Positions 28,558 through 38,183 are shown, numbered from the stretch's first letter. The stretch: DNA of 64,000 nt from Roseovarius indicus (GCF_008728195.1 NZ_CP031598.1:248001-312000), one strand, 5' to 3'. The notes: generated by a model from the letters alone, not told the origin. A program made the numbers and translations.

Positions 28558-29757
28558 CTAATCCGGCTCCACCGGCACCCGCCTTGCCGCCAGCGCCAAG
28601 CCGCCAAAGATCACCACCCCCACCAAAACCGACCAGCCCAGGACCGTCTGGATATCCGCGTGGTCCATCTCCTTGGGCCCGGCCATGGCGGTTGAGACGA
28701 GGTAGAGCGTGGCGGCGAAGACGAGCCTTCCGCAGAAGCTTTGCAGGGAGAGGTAGGTGGCGCGGCTGCCGCTTGTCAGGAGGGTTTGCACCCGGGCGAT
28801 GAGGAAGGGGCGGGAGAGGGAGTCGGGGACCATGCGGAGGAAGAGGAAGGCGATGACGATGACGGAATCGCTGAGGGCGAGGATGCCGCAGAGGGCGATC
28901 TGTAGGGCGAAGGCGAGGAGGAGGATGGCGGGAAGCCCGAACTGGGTTCTGAGGCGCGGGGCGAAGAGGGAGGCGGCGACGGAGATGACCATCATGGTGG
29001 CCGAGACCGCGCCGCTGACCACGGGCGCCTCGGCGGCGAGGCCGGCCTTGGTGAGGGCGTCGAGGATGAAGGGCTGGCCGAAGACGAAGGGGAGGTGGCT
29101 GAAGCCGTACATCGCCATGCTGAGGGCGAAGAGCCAGGCGAGCACGGGGTTGCGGAGGGCGTCGCGCAGGTTGGCGAGTTGGGAGAGGGGTTCGAGGGCC
29201 TCGTCGGTTTTCTGCGGCGGGTCGCGGAAGGCGAGGGTGAGGGCCAGCACCACGAGCCCCGTCAGGGTGCCGGCCCAGAAGGGGGCGGTGGGGTCGAGCC
29301 GGTAGAGCAGGCCGCCGGTGAGGGCGGAGAGGGCGAGCGCCGCGAAGGAGAAGCGCCAGGCGGTGAGCTCCTGCTGTTCGATCTCGGCCTCGCGGTCGGC
29401 GGCGGCGAGGGATTCGTAGAGGAGCGCGCTGTCGGTGCCGGAGGAAAACGCCATGGCCGCGCCGATCAGGACCTGGGCCGCGGCGAGCAGCAGGAAGCTG
29501 TCGCCGCTGGCCAGCAGCGCGGCCCCCGCCACACCCGTGACGCCCGAGGCGATCAGGGTGGTGCGGCGGCCGAGCCTGTCGGACATGTAGCCCGAGGGCA
29601 CTTCGAGGGCGGTCGTTGCCACGTCGTAGACGGCGTAGAGCAGCACCGCCTCGGCGGGGGACAGGGTGCTTTGGAAGTACAGAAACCAGACGGCCTGCCA
29701 GAAGACGAGGCTTTGGAAGAAGCGGAACCAGCGGTAGAGGCGGATGTTCCGCGCCAT
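28558..29757 (-). CDS. MFS transporter
   Basis: About 399 residues from the ATG at 29757 (a GTG at 29793 would overlap the upstream gene by 20 bp). Twelve hydrophobic helices; the MFS loop 2-3 motif appears as GYMSDRLGRRTTLIASG, with a central cytoplasmic loop (RDPPQKTDEALEPLSQL). Substrate unknown; drug or metabolite efflux is usual for this group. It follows the GFA gene closely on the same strand, probably one transcript. Tail-to-tail with the Ala-rich gene; the 67-bp gap contains the palindrome GGTGTATACACC (28516-28527). Confidence 0.88.
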   Translation of the reverse strand: MARNIRLYRWFRFFQSLVFWQAVWFLYFQSTLSPAEAVLLYAVYDVATTALEVPSGYMSDRLGRRTTLIASGVTGVAGAALLASGDSFLLLAAAQVLIGAAMAFSSGTDSALLYESLAAADREAEIEQQELTAWRFSFAALALSALTGGLLYRLDPTAPFWAGTLTGLVVLALTLAFRDPPQKTDEALEPLSQLANLRDALRNPVLAWLFALSMAMYGFSHLPFVFGQPFILDALTKAGLAAEAPVVSGAVSATMMVISVAASLFAPRLRTQFGLPAILLLAFALQIALCGILALSDSVIVIAFLFLRMVPDSLSRPFLIARVQTLLTSGSRATYLSLQSFCGRLVFAATLYLVSTAMAGPKEMDHADIQTVLGWSVLVGVVIFGGLALAARRVPVEPD

Positions 29758-29773
29758 GGATGCGGGCAAGCGG

Positions 29774-30214
29774 TCAGGCTCCGGTCGCGTCACCGGGGGC
29801 GAACTGGGCGAAGACCTCGGCGCCGGTCATCTTTTTCGTATTGCCTGCGAAAGCATAGCCGTCGGGCTTTTCGTCGACGAAGACCTCCTCGGTCAGCTTG
29901 ACGCCGTTCGGGTCGTCGAGCAGGCCCATGCCGATGAACATGTCGCCCTGATGGGGACCGGGAGCGGTGAGGCGGTAGAAGAGGCTTGAGCCGCAGGTCT
30001 TGCAGAAGGTGCGTTCGGCCCAGTCGGAGGAGGGGTAGGTGCCGATATTGTCTTCGCCCGTGACGGTGGCCTGGCCGGCTGCGCAGGGGATCGCGAGGTA
30101 GATGCCGCCTGTCCATTTGCGGCACATGGAGCAGTGGCAGGCGCCGGTTTCTTTCGGCGCCTCGGCGAAGGTGATTGTCACGGCGCCGCAAAGGCAGGAT
30201 GCGCTGCATGTCAT
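29774..30214 (-). CDS. GFA/CENP-V-type zinc protein
   Basis: 146-residue member of the family that includes glutathione-dependent formaldehyde-activating enzyme. Zinc ligands show as SCLCGAVTITF, CHCSMCRKWTG and CKTCGSSLFYR. The ATG at 30214 has GGAGG seven bases upstream. Most family members do not act on formaldehyde, so only a small-molecule/thiol role can be inferred. Same operon as the MFS gene. Confidence 0.9.
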   Translation of the reverse strand: MTCSASCLCGAVTITFAEAPKETGACHCSMCRKWTGGIYLAIPCAAGQATVTGEDNIGTYPSSDWAERTFCKTCGSSLFYRLTAPGPHQGDMFIGMGLLDDPNGVKLTEEVFVDEKPDGYAFAGNTKKMTGAEVFAQFAPGDATGA

Positions 30215-30356
30215 GGGGGTTCCTCCGGTTGGGATGACGGGCTCAGCATAGCCGGTGATGCTGAAAGGTCTTGTCAGTAATTGCGACAGGCGATTGCCAT
30301 TGGCGCGGTGGCGGGGCAGTGTGGCGCCCGGCGACAGGACAAGGGAGGATCGCGTC

Positions 30357-30944
30357 ATGTACAAGGTCATTGGCAGCCGTGCGTCGCGGGGCCTTCGGGT
30401 GCTGTGGATGCTGGAAGAACTGGGGCAGCCTTACGAGCATGTGCCGGCCAAGCCGCGGAGTGACGAAGCGCTGGCGGCGAACCCGTCGGGGAAGATCCCG
30501 GCCTTGCAGGTGGATGGCGAGACGATCACCGACGCGGTGGCGATCATGACCTACCTGGCCGACCGGCACGAGGCGCTTACCTTTGGCGCCGGGACGCTGG
30601 AGCGGGCGCGGCAGGATGCGTTCACGCTGATGATTCTGGACGAGGTGGAGAACCTGTTGTGGATGGCGGCGCGGCATACCTTCGTGCTGCCGGAAGAGCG
30701 GCGGGTGCCGGAGATTAAGGATTCGTTAAAGTGGGAGTACGAACAGGCGCTTCCCCGGCTGGAAGCGGCGATGACGGGCCCGTTCCTGACGGGGGAAATG
30801 ATGACCCTCCCCGACATGCTGTTGACCCATTGCCTTGGCTGGGCCGAGCGGGCCGGGTTTGCCGAGGCGCCGGCCAAGCTGGCCGATCTGCGGGCGCGGA
30901 TGGAGGCGCGTGATGCGTTCCAGCGGGTGCTGGAGCTGCCGTGA
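30357..30944 (+). CDS. Glutathione S-transferase family protein
   Basis: 195 residues: N-terminal thioredoxin-fold domain (KVIGSRASRGLRVLWMLEEL, NPSGKIPALQVDGETITDAVAI with the cis-Pro and the glutathione-binding E/D-[ST] motif) and a C-terminal helical domain (GPFLTGEMMTLPDMLLTHCL). AAGGGAGGAT precedes the ATG at 30357. Divergent from the GFA gene; substrate unknown. Confidence 0.9.
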   Translation: MYKVIGSRASRGLRVLWMLEELGQPYEHVPAKPRSDEALAANPSGKIPALQVDGETITDAVAIMTYLADRHEALTFGAGTLERARQDAFTLMILDEVENLLWMAARHTFVLPEERRVPEIKDSLKWEYEQALPRLEAAMTGPFLTGEMMTLPDMLLTHCLGWAERAGFAEAPAKLADLRARMEARDAFQRVLELP

Positions 30945-31025
30945 GCGGGTGTGAAGATCGACGGCACGCTTCTTTCCGCTGACTTCGGCTTGCCGTGCTG
31001 TCTATCCGTGACAGGTTAACGGGCT

Positions 31026-31319
31026 ATGGACGATCCGATCTGTCCGCTATGCGGCCGGCCTATTCCGCCCGAGGCCAAGCAGAGCCTGCATCACCTTGTG
31101 CCCAAGCTGAAGGGCGGCAAGGGCGGGCCGGTCGTGCTGTTGCACCAGATCTGTCATAACGAGATCCATGCCACGCTGACCGAGGCGGAGCTGGCGCGGG
31201 AATTCTCCACAATAGAGGCGCTGAAGGCGCATCCGCGGCTGGAGAAGTTCATCCGGTGGGTGGCGAAGCGGCCGCCGGGGTTTCATTCGAAAACGCCGGG
31301 CGGGCGGCGCAAGCGCTAG
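31026..31319 (+). CDS. HNH-endonuclease-fold protein
   Basis: 97 residues. N-terminal CPLCGRPIP gives a CxxC zinc pair, followed by the core LHHLVPKLKGGKGGPVVLLH and QICHNEIHATLTEAE, i.e. the HH...N...H arrangement of HNH nucleases. Basic C-terminus (KTPGGRRKR). Single-domain stand-alone HNH proteins are common in roseobacters; cellular target unknown. Its TAG overlaps the stop of the convergent LysR gene. Confidence 0.85.
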   Translation: MDDPICPLCGRPIPPEAKQSLHHLVPKLKGGKGGPVVLLHQICHNEIHATLTEAELAREFSTIEALKAHPRLEKFIRWVAKRPPGFHSKTPGGRRKR

Positions 31320-32236
31320 GCGGCCTGGGGCGTGTCGGCCAAAGCCTCGGAAATGCGCTCGGCCATGAAGTCGATCAGCAGGCGCGTCTTGGGGTCCTGG
31401 TGGCGGCGGTGGGCGTAGAGGCAGCCCAGTTGCACCGGGACGGGCGGGCAGTCTTCCAGCACCGGGAGAAGGCGGCCCGTGGCGAGGTGGTCGGCCACCT
31501 CGAACCGGGGCTTCAGGATGATGCCGTGGCCGTCGAGCGCCCAGCTTGTCAGCACGTCGCCATCGTCGGATTCGAACGGTCCCTTGACCGAGAAGCGTTC
31601 GACCCCGTCGGGGGTTTCCAAGGGCCACTGGAATTCCTGCGCGCCGGGGTAGCGGAGGTTGAGGCAGTCATGGGCGCCCGAGGTGAGGTCGGTGGGGCGT
31701 TTCGGATGCCCTTTGTTTTCGAGGTAGACGGGGGCGGCGCAAAGGACGCGGGGACAATCGGCGATCTTGCGCATCTTGAGGGTGGAGTCGCGCGGCAGGC
31801 CGAGGAAGAAGGCCACGTCGAGCCCTTCGCCGGGCAGGTCGAGCGCGCGGTCGGAGAGGCGCAGGCGGATGTTGATGAGAGGGTAGGCCTGCTTGAAGGC
31901 GGGGACGTGTGGGGCGATCAGGCGGCGGCCGATTCCGAGGGGTGCCGCGATGAAGAGCGTGCCGCGGGGCGTGCGGGTGACGGAGGTGATTTCGGCCTCG
32001 GCATCCTCGACCGCCTCGAGGATCTTGCAGGCGCCGGGGTAGAAGAGGCGGCCCTGTTCGGTGGGGTTCAGCTGTCGCGTGGTGCGCTGGAAGAGGCGGA
32101 CGCCAAGGTGTTCTTCCAGTTGTGAAATGCGGGCCGAGGCGACGGCCGCCGAGATACGCTGATCGCGGGCGGCGGCGGACATGTTGCCCAGTTCGTAGAC
32201 ACGAACGAAGGTGCGGATGTTGTCGAGATAGGCCAT
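31316..32236 (-). CDS. LysR-family transcriptional regulator
   Basis: 306 residues from the ATG at 32236 (an upstream ATG at 32287 would add 17 residues in AT-rich, non-coding-looking DNA). N-terminal winged HTH: NIRTFVRVYELGNMSAAARD..ARISQLEEHLGVRLFQRTTRQ; C-terminal periplasmic-binding-like effector domain. Divergent from puuD, so control of urate oxidation is a fair guess. The spacer has the AT-rich stretch expected of shared promoters. Confidence 0.92.
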   Translation of the reverse strand: MAYLDNIRTFVRVYELGNMSAAARDQRISAAVASARISQLEEHLGVRLFQRTTRQLNPTEQGRLFYPGACKILEAVEDAEAEITSVTRTPRGTLFIAAPLGIGRRLIAPHVPAFKQAYPLINIRLRLSDRALDLPGEGLDVAFFLGLPRDSTLKMRKIADCPRVLCAAPVYLENKGHPKRPTDLTSGAHDCLNLRYPGAQEFQWPLETPDGVERFSVKGPFESDDGDVLTSWALDGHGIILKPRFEVADHLATGRLLPVLEDCPPVPVQLGCLYAHRRHQDPKTRLLIDFMAERISEALADTPQAA

Positions 32237-32343
32237 GGCGCGCTGATCTTCAGGTTCTGTTTGAAACTGATCTGTTTTTTCATTCAATAGAGAAGAATGC
32301 GCAGGCGCGCTAGGGTGGCGCGGTCTGAAGGAGTTTTCGCCAA

Positions 32344-33579
32344 ATGTATGAACTTGCGATCATCTGGGACTGGCTCGGCTTTGCCATCCGCTGGCTGCAT
32401 GTCATCACGGCGATGGCGTGGATCGGGTCGTCGTTCTACTTCATCGCGCTGGACCTTGGGCTGCGCAAGGCGCCGGACCTGCCGGAAGGCGCGCATGGCG
32501 AGGAGTGGCAGGTGCATGGGGGCGGGTTCTACCATATCCGCAAGTACCTCGTGGCACCGGAGCGGATGCCGGAGCACCTGACGTGGTTCAAATGGGAGAG
32601 CTATTCGACGTGGTTGTCGGGGGCGGCTTTGCTGATGGTGGTCTACTGGGCCGGGGCGGAGTTGTACCTGATCGACCGGACGAAGGTGGATCTGGCCGTC
32701 TGGCAGGGGATCGCGATTTCGGCGGCCTCGCTGGGGGTGGGCTGGCTGGTTTATGACCGGCTGTGCAAGTCGCCGCTGGGGGAGCGGCCGACGTTGCTGA
32801 TGGTGCTGCTGTTCGGGCTGCTGGTGGCGATGGGGTGGGGGTATACGCAGGTCTTCACGGGGCGCGCGATGATGCTGCACCTCGGCGCCTTCACGGCGAC
32901 GATCATGACGGCGAACGTGTTTCTCATCATCATTCCGAACCAGAAGATCGTGGTGGCGGACCTGAAGGCGGGCCGGGTGCCGGATGCGAAATACGGGAAG
33001 ATCGCGAAGCTGCGGTCGACGCATAACAACTATCTGACTTTGCCGGTTATTTTCCTGATGTTGAGCAATCATTACCCGCTGGCCTTTGCGACCGAGTGGA
33101 ACTGGGTCATTGCGGCGCTGGTGTTCCTGATGGGGGTGACGATCCGGCATTGGTTCAACACGCGGCATGCGGGGACGGGGAACCCGCACTGGACATGGGC
33201 GGTGACGGTGCTGCTGTTCCTGGCGGTCATGTGGCTGTCGACGGCGCCCTTGCGGCAGGGGGATCTGGATGAGGCGGAGGCAAGGGAATTGTCAGCGTCT
33301 GAAAGGGTTTATGCAGAGGCCGAGGGGTTCGAAGAGGCGCGAGATATCGTGCTGGGGCGGTGTTCGATGTGCCATGCGCGGGAGCCTGTCTGGACGGGGG
33401 TCAGGCGGGCACCGAAGAACGTGCTGCTGGAGACGGAGGCGGAGATTGCGGCGCATGCGACGCCTATTTTCCTGCAGGCCGGGGCGAGCCATGCGATGCC
33501 GCCGGGGAACGTGACCTGGATGGAAGAGGACGAGCGGCGGGTGATCGTGGCGTGGTACCGGGCGGCGAACGGGGGGTGA
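32344..33579 (+). CDS. puuD: Membrane urate hydroxylase PuuD with C-terminal cytochrome c
   Basis: 411-residue integral membrane protein that oxidises urate to 5-hydroxyisourate. About eight TM helices begin with RWLHVITAMAWIGSSFYFI; family motifs include HLTWFKWESYSTWLSGAALL and RSTHNNYLTLPVIFLMLSNH. The C-terminal ~95 residues form a small cytochrome c domain with the haem motif CSMCH and a Met-containing HAMPPGN loop. No other purine-degradation gene lies in the window. Composition is strongly G-rich on this strand. Confidence 0.93.
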   Translation: MYELAIIWDWLGFAIRWLHVITAMAWIGSSFYFIALDLGLRKAPDLPEGAHGEEWQVHGGGFYHIRKYLVAPERMPEHLTWFKWESYSTWLSGAALLMVVYWAGAELYLIDRTKVDLAVWQGIAISAASLGVGWLVYDRLCKSPLGERPTLLMVLLFGLLVAMGWGYTQVFTGRAMMLHLGAFTATIMTANVFLIIIPNQKIVVADLKAGRVPDAKYGKIAKLRSTHNNYLTLPVIFLMLSNHYPLAFATEWNWVIAALVFLMGVTIRHWFNTRHAGTGNPHWTWAVTVLLFLAVMWLSTAPLRQGDLDEAEARELSASERVYAEAEGFEEARDIVLGRCSMCHAREPVWTGVRRAPKNVLLETEAEIAAHATPIFLQAGASHAMPPGNVTWMEEDERRVIVAWYRAANGG

Positions 33580-33598
33580 TTGGGGCTGAAAACCGACG

Positions 33599-33638
33599 TC
33601 GGTATAACGTCGGTATTTTTTCGGTATTGCGTCGGTGC
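33599..33638 (+). repeat. 11-bp-periodic TCGGTAT array, copy B (4 units)
   Basis: Heptamers start at 33599, 33610, 33621 (all TCGGTAT) and 33632 (TCGGTGC), exactly 11 bp apart. Located 20 bp after the puuD stop, between the convergent ends of puuD and the arsC-like gene, so it is not in an obvious promoter. Two palindromes follow at once. Confidence 0.85.
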
Positions 33639-33649
33639 TTGGTGAGGAT

Positions 33650-33696
33650 CGATATCTTGAAAAGATATCGGGTCGAATTCTTTTAAAGAATTCGAC
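33650..33696. repeat. Two consecutive palindromes next to array B
   Basis: First hairpin CGATATCTT-GAA-AAGATATCG (33650-33670), then a second with 12-bp arms and a 1-nt centre (33672-33683 / 33685-33696). The string CGGGTCG joins them, as it joins two different palindromes next to copy C. The second lies 10 bp past the arsC-like stop and could also end transcription. Confidence 0.85.
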
Positions 33697-33705
33697 GGGG
33701 CGGGT

Positions 33706-34047
33706 TCAGAGGATGTCGAGGGCCTTTTCCGGCGGGCGGGCGATGACGGCTTTCTCGCCGGAGAATATGACCGGGCGTTCGATGAGTTTCGGGGCTTCGG
33801 CCATGGCCTTTAACAGGGTCTCGTCGGGGTCGGATTTCGAGAGCCCCATCTCCTTGAAGACGGCTTCGCCCGTGCGGATCATCTGGATGGCGGGCAGGCC
33901 GAGTTTCGACTGGGCGTCCTGCAGTTCGGCCAGAGTGGGCGGCTCGTCGAGGTAGCGGCGGATGGTGATCTTTTCGCCGCGCTCTTCCAGCAGGGCGAGG
34001 GCCTGGCGGGATTTCGAGCAGCGGGGGTTGTGCCAGATGGTTGTCAT
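33706..34047 (-). CDS. arsC: ArsC-family glutaredoxin-dependent reductase
   Basis: 113 residues of the ArsC/Spx/YffB fold. [17 protein letters not shown] carries the N-terminal catalytic Cys near residue 10; [13 protein letters not shown] and [20 protein letters not shown] match arsenate reductases rather than Spx, with an Arg (R91) in the expected substrate-binding position. No other ars genes nearby, so the physiological substrate is uncertain. ATGA overlap with pyrD. Confidence 0.88.
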   Translation of the reverse strand: MTTIWHNPRCSKSRQALALLEERGEKITIRRYLDEPPTLAELQDAQSKLGLPAIQMIRTGEAVFKEMGLSKSDPDETLLKAMAEAPKLIERPVIFSGEKAVIARPPEKALDIL

Positions 34048-35102
34048 AGCCAGTCCTTCGTTTTTGTGCCGGTGGCGTCGGCGACGTTGGTGAAGCCATC
34101 CTGTTCGAGCAGGCGGTCGAGGCCGCGGGCGATGGTTTCGACCAGCGAGAGCCCCTCGTAGACCATGGCCGAGTAGAGTTGCACGGCGGTGGCGCCGGCG
34201 CGGATCTTGGCGTAGGCGTCTTCGGCCGAGCTTATGCCGCCGACGCCGATGAGGGGGAGGTCGCCGTTGGTCAACTGGGCGAGTTTGGCCAGCACGCGGG
34301 TGGATTTTTCGAAGAGGGGGCGGCCGGAGAGGCCGCCGGCCTCGCCTTTTGCGGGGCTTGTCAGGCCCTCGCGGGACAGCGTGGTGTTGGTGGCGATGAT
34401 GGCGGCAAGGCCCGACTGGCGGGCGACGTCGGCGATTTCGGAAAGCTCGGCATCGGTCAGGTCGGGGGCGATCTTGAGGAAGATCGGTATGGGGGTCGGC
34501 AGGGTATCGCGGGCGGCCATGACGCCCGAGAGGAGGGAGGCCAGCGCCTCGGCCCCTTGCAGGTCGCGCAGCTTCTCGGTGTTGGGGCTGGAGACGTTGA
34601 CGGTGGCGAAATCGAGATGCGGGCCGCAATGGGCCAGCACGCGGGCGAAATCGTCGGCGCGGTCGGCGCTGTCCTTGTTGGCGCCGAGGTTGAGGCCGAT
34701 GACGGCGTCGCGGGGGCGGTTGGCGAGGCGGGCGCCGACCGCTTCCATGCCGTCGTTGTTGAAGCCGAAGCGGTTGATGACGGCGCGGTCTTCGGTGAGG
34801 CGGAAGAGGCGGGGGCGGGGGTTGCCCGGTTGCGGGCGCGGGGTGACGGCGCCGGCCTCGAGGAAGCCGAACCCGGCACGGGAGAGGGGGCTGAGGGCGG
34901 TGGCGTTCTTGTCGTAGCCCGCGGCGAGGCCGATGGGGTTGGGGAGGTGGAGGCCGGCGAGCTGGGTGCGCAGGCGCGGGCTGGTGATGAGGCCGGGGAG
35001 GGGCACGGCGCCGAGGCGGAGGGCCTGAAGGCTGAGCCCGTGGGCGGTTTCGGGGTCGAACCGGTGGAGGAAAGAAAGGCCCGCGCGCTCGAAGAGGTTC
35101 AT
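34044..35102 (-). CDS. pyrD: Dihydroorotate dehydrogenase (quinone), class 2
   Basis: 352-residue membrane-associated FMN enzyme oxidising dihydroorotate with quinone in pyrimidine synthesis. N-terminal amphipathic segment ([20 protein letters not shown]) specific for class 2; [32 protein letters not shown], the catalytic-Ser region [27 protein letters not shown] and [17 protein letters not shown]. Middle gene of a three-gene operon with ATGA overlaps on both sides. Confidence 0.96.
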   Translation of the reverse strand: MNLFERAGLSFLHRFDPETAHGLSLQALRLGAVPLPGLITSPRLRTQLAGLHLPNPIGLAAGYDKNATALSPLSRAGFGFLEAGAVTPRPQPGNPRPRLFRLTEDRAVINRFGFNNDGMEAVGARLANRPRDAVIGLNLGANKDSADRADDFARVLAHCGPHLDFATVNVSSPNTEKLRDLQGAEALASLLSGVMAARDTLPTPIPIFLKIAPDLTDAELSEIADVARQSGLAAIIATNTTLSREGLTSPAKGEAGGLSGRPLFEKSTRVLAKLAQLTNGDLPLIGVGGISSAEDAYAKIRAGATAVQLYSAMVYEGLSLVETIARGLDRLLEQDGFTNVADATGTKTKDWL

Positions 35103-35860
35103 CCGAAGGCCCCGCCTGTCTCGGTGGGTTTGCAGCGGATGAGGCGGGAGGTGCGCACGGCGGCCTGACGGTGGATCACGGCCTCGCGGTACGCCGGGTC
35201 GGTGACCATTTCGAGGAAGGCGTGGGCCGTGGGGTAGCGGGCGATGAAGGCGTGATCCCAGTGCTCGGACGTGGGGCCGATGAGCATCGCCTGCATCTCG
35301 CCCCGCCAGACGATCGAGGCGCCGAGTCGTTGGATGATGGGGGCGGTTTCCTCGCCGTAGCGGCGGTAGGCCTCGGCGCCGGTGAGGCCTGCGTTGGCGA
35401 GGTCATGGCCCTCGGGGTAGGCGGCGTCGGAACGCAGGGCCACGAGGTTCAGCATCTCGACCGGGTGGTCGCGGTCGAGATCCTTGAAGAGCTGGAACTG
35501 GGGCCGGGTCGGATCGACATGGCCGGCGAGGTCTTCGGGGAAGACGTGAGTGCCGTGGGCGAGCGGCAGGGGCTCGACGCGGGCAATGTCGGCAAGGTGC
35601 AGCTCTCGGTAGAGATGCGGGAAGAGGGCGCCGCCTCGGGAGGGCTCCCATTTGAGATCCTCGCCGAGATCGTCGGTGTGCACCGAGACAAGGACGAGGT
35701 CATCGGCATCGGTGAAGTGCTTGGCGGCGGTCTCGGCGGCCTGCTGTGGCGTGGAGAAGTGGATGTAGCCGTCGGAGAGGTCGATGGGGGCGCCGGCGGT
35801 CTTGCCGTCGCGCTTCATGGCCTGCCATTCGGCGGCGCGGAAAATCTTGAGGATCAGCAT
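35099..35860 (-). CDS. DUF952-DUF1330-like two-domain protein
   Basis: 253 residues. The first ~110 match DUF952 ([42 protein letters not shown]). The rest resembles the DUF1330/dimeric alpha-beta barrel type ([68 protein letters not shown]). Functions of both domains are unknown. Heads the operon with pyrD and the arsC-like gene. The fusion deserves confirmation by domain search. Confidence 0.82.
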   Translation of the reverse strand: MLILKIFRAAEWQAMKRDGKTAGAPIDLSDGYIHFSTPQQAAETAAKHFTDADDLVLVSVHTDDLGEDLKWEPSRGGALFPHLYRELHLADIARVEPLPLAHGTHVFPEDLAGHVDPTRPQFQLFKDLDRDHPVEMLNLVALRSDAAYPEGHDLANAGLTGAEAYRRYGEETAPIIQRLGASIVWRGEMQAMLIGPTSEHWDHAFIARYPTAHAFLEMVTDPAYREAVIHRQAAVRTSRLIRCKPTETGGAFG

Positions 35861-35965
35861 GGGGCCGGTGATGCCCCGCCGTCATGCGCCGGTCAAGCCG
35901 GAAGGTTTTGACGGAACGCGAAAGCGCGGGCAAACTCGATTTCATACCAACAGGAGTTTGAGACC

Positions 35966-37525
35966 ATGCTGACCCGTCTTGCCCTTTCGGGCCTCTTTGC
36001 CGCCATCGCCGGGATGGCGCAGGCCGACTATACGTTAACCATCCTGCATACCAACGATTTCCACGCCCGGTTCGAGCCGATCAGCAAGTACGACTCGACC
36101 TGCGCTGAAGAGGACAACGCGGCGGGCGATTGCTTTGGCGGCTCGGCGCGGCTGGCCACGGCGATTGCCGAGGTGAAGGCGGCGGCGGTGAACCCGGTGC
36201 TGTTCGACGGGGGCGACCAGTTCCAGGGGACGCTGTTCTACACCTATTACAAGGGGCAGCTGGCGGCCGAGATGATGAACCGGCTGGGCTATGACGCGAT
36301 GACGGTCGGGAACCACGAGTTCGACGACGGGCCGGAGGTGCTGCGCGGGTTCATGAACGCGGTGGAGTTTCCGGTGCTGATGTCGAACGCGGATGTGAGC
36401 GGCGAGCCCCTGCTGGCCGACGTGATGATGAAATCGACGGTGATCGAGCGGGAGGGCGAGAAGCTGGGGCTGATCGGGCTCACGCCGCAGGATACGGACG
36501 AGCTGGCGAGCCCGGGGCCGAATATCATCTTCACCCCGCCGGCGGATGCGGTGCAGGCGGAAGTCGACAAGCTGGAGGAGCAGGGGGTCAACAAGATCAT
36601 CGTGCTGAGCCATTCGGGCTATCGGGTGGACCTGGAGGTGGCGAAGGCCACCACGGGCGTAGACGTGATCGTCGGCGGGCATTCGAACACGTTCCTGTCG
36701 AGCGATGACGCCTCGGCCGCGGGGCCCTACCCGACGATGGTCGGCGATACGGCGGTGGTGCAGGCCTATGCCTATGGCAAGTACCTGGGCGAGCTGGTGG
36801 TGACCTTCGACGACGACGGCAAGGTTGTCGAGGCGAGCGGCGCGCCGCGGCTGCTGGATGCGGGCGTGGCCGAGGACGAGGCCGTGAAGGCGCGGATCAC
36901 CGAGGCCGCGCAGCCGCTCGAGGAGATCCGCAACAAGGTGGTGGCCGAGGCGGAGACGGCGATTGGCGGCGACCGGGTGAATTGCCGCGCGGGCGAGTGC
37001 GAGATGGGCAACCTGGTGGCCGACGCGATGCTGGACCGGGTGAAGGGCCAGGGAATCGACGTGGCCTTCACCAATGGCGGCGGGCTGCGGGCGAGCATCG
37101 ATGCCGGGCCGATCACCATGGGCGAGGTGCTGACGGTGCTGCCGTTCCAGAACACGTTGTCGACCTTCAGGGTGACCGGTGCCGTGCTGAAGGAGGCGCT
37201 GGAGAACGGGGTGAGCCAGTTCGAGGAGGGTGCCGGGCGCTTCCCGCAGGTGGCGGGGATGAGCTTTGCCGTCGATGTGACGAAGCCGGTGGGCGAGCGG
37301 ATTTCCGACGTGATGGTGGGCGGCGAGCCGCTGGACCCTGAGAAGCTCTATGGTGTGGCGTCGAACAACTATATCCGCAATGGCGGGGATGGTTACGCGA
37401 TGTTCGTCGATGCGCAGGACGCCTATGATTTCGGGCCGGACGTCGCGGATGTGACGGCGGAGTACCTGGCCGAGAACGGGCCGTATACGGCCTATACCGA
37501 CGGGCGGATCAAGGTGGGGATGTAG
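35966..37525 (+). CDS. Periplasmic bifunctional UDP-sugar hydrolase/5'-nucleotidase
   Basis: 519 residues with signal peptide (LALSGLFAAIAGMAQA). Metallophosphatase domain motifs LHTNDFHARFEP, LFDGGDQFQGT, VGNHEFDDG, VLSHSGYRVD and VIVGGHSNTFL supply the two-metal site. The C-terminal substrate domain (LVADAMLDRVKG, FTNGGGLRASIDAGPITMGEV, LYGVASNNYIRNGGDGYAMF) is complete. Releases phosphate and nucleosides from extracellular nucleotides. CAGGAG lies ten bases upstream of the ATG. Confidence 0.95.
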   Translation: MLTRLALSGLFAAIAGMAQADYTLTILHTNDFHARFEPISKYDSTCAEEDNAAGDCFGGSARLATAIAEVKAAAVNPVLFDGGDQFQGTLFYTYYKGQLAAEMMNRLGYDAMTVGNHEFDDGPEVLRGFMNAVEFPVLMSNADVSGEPLLADVMMKSTVIEREGEKLGLIGLTPQDTDELASPGPNIIFTPPADAVQAEVDKLEEQGVNKIIVLSHSGYRVDLEVAKATTGVDVIVGGHSNTFLSSDDASAAGPYPTMVGDTAVVQAYAYGKYLGELVVTFDDDGKVVEASGAPRLLDAGVAEDEAVKARITEAAQPLEEIRNKVVAEAETAIGGDRVNCRAGECEMGNLVADAMLDRVKGQGIDVAFTNGGGLRASIDAGPITMGEVLTVLPFQNTLSTFRVTGAVLKEALENGVSQFEEGAGRFPQVAGMSFAVDVTKPVGERISDVMVGGEPLDPEKLYGVASNNYIRNGGDGYAMFVDAQDAYDFGPDVADVTAEYLAENGPYTAYTDGRIKVGM

Positions 37526-37527
37526 TA

Positions 37528-37605
37528 GGGGGCGCTGCCCCCGACGTTGAAACCCTGCAGGGTTTCAACGCCTCCCCCGGGGTATTTGGGCCAAGAAAAT
37601 GCGGG
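37528..37605 (+). repeat. Two-hairpin intergenic repeat, copy 1
   Basis: Directly after the 5'-nucleotidase stop: hairpin GGGGGC-GCT-GCCCCC (37528-37542), then a perfect 24-bp palindrome (37546-37569), then CCCCCGGGGTATTTGGGCC (from about 37573) and AAGAAAATG. The same order of parts recurs at 47206-47283. May act as a transcription end between the nucleotidase and the convergent flavodoxin gene. Confidence 0.85.
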
Positions 37606-37628
37606 GGCGGGGCGCTTTTGCGATGGGG

Positions 37629-38183
37629 TCAGCCCTGTCGCCAGCGGAGGGTGGCGGTGGCGATGCGGGTGCCGAAGTGGTGGGCGGTTTTCAGGTCGTC
37701 TGCGTCGACCATCTGGGTCTTGTCGCGGGAGGAGGTGGCGGTGAGGCCGAGCCAGCTTCCGCCGGCGTTGATGCCGGGTTTTGAAGGGTCGACGGGGGCG
37801 CCGATTTCGGCCTGGCCGACCCAGATCATGCCCATTTGCGCCGCGTAGATCGCGAGGCGGATGAGGGAGGCGAGCTTGTCGCCCGAGGGGTAGGTGGCCA
37901 CGGTCATGCCGCCGGCGATCTTGTCGCGCCAGAGGAGGTCGGGCCAGCGGTCGGAGGCGTCTTCGAGGAAGCGGTCGAAGCCGGCGGCGGTGGAGCCCAT
38001 GTAGGTGGGGGTGGCGAAGAGGATGGCTTCGGCGGCGTCGAGTGTTTGCCAGTCTTCGTCGGTGATGTTCTCGACGTCGATGAGGGCGGCGCCGCCGGCG
38101 CCTTTTGCCACTGCCTCGGCCAGCACGCGGGTGTGGCCGTTGCCGGTGAAGTACGGGATGGCGATGCGGGGTGCGTCTGTCAT
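37629..38183 (-). CDS. Flavodoxin/WrbA-like NAD(P)H oxidoreductase
   Basis: 184-residue flavodoxin-fold protein. FMN-phosphate loop PYFTGNGHTRVLAEAVAKG, then ILFATPTYMGSTAAGFDRFL and the GIN-AGGSWLGLTATSS region expected near the isoalloxazine. Electron partner unknown. Divergent from the methyltransferase gene; tail-to-tail with the 5'-nucleotidase across the two-hairpin repeat. Confidence 0.87.
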   Translation of the reverse strand: MTDAPRIAIPYFTGNGHTRVLAEAVAKGAGGAALIDVENITDEDWQTLDAAEAILFATPTYMGSTAAGFDRFLEDASDRWPDLLWRDKIAGGMTVATYPSGDKLASLIRLAIYAAQMGMIWVGQAEIGAPVDPSKPGINAGGSWLGLTATSSRDKTQMVDADDLKTAHHFGTRIATATLRWRQG

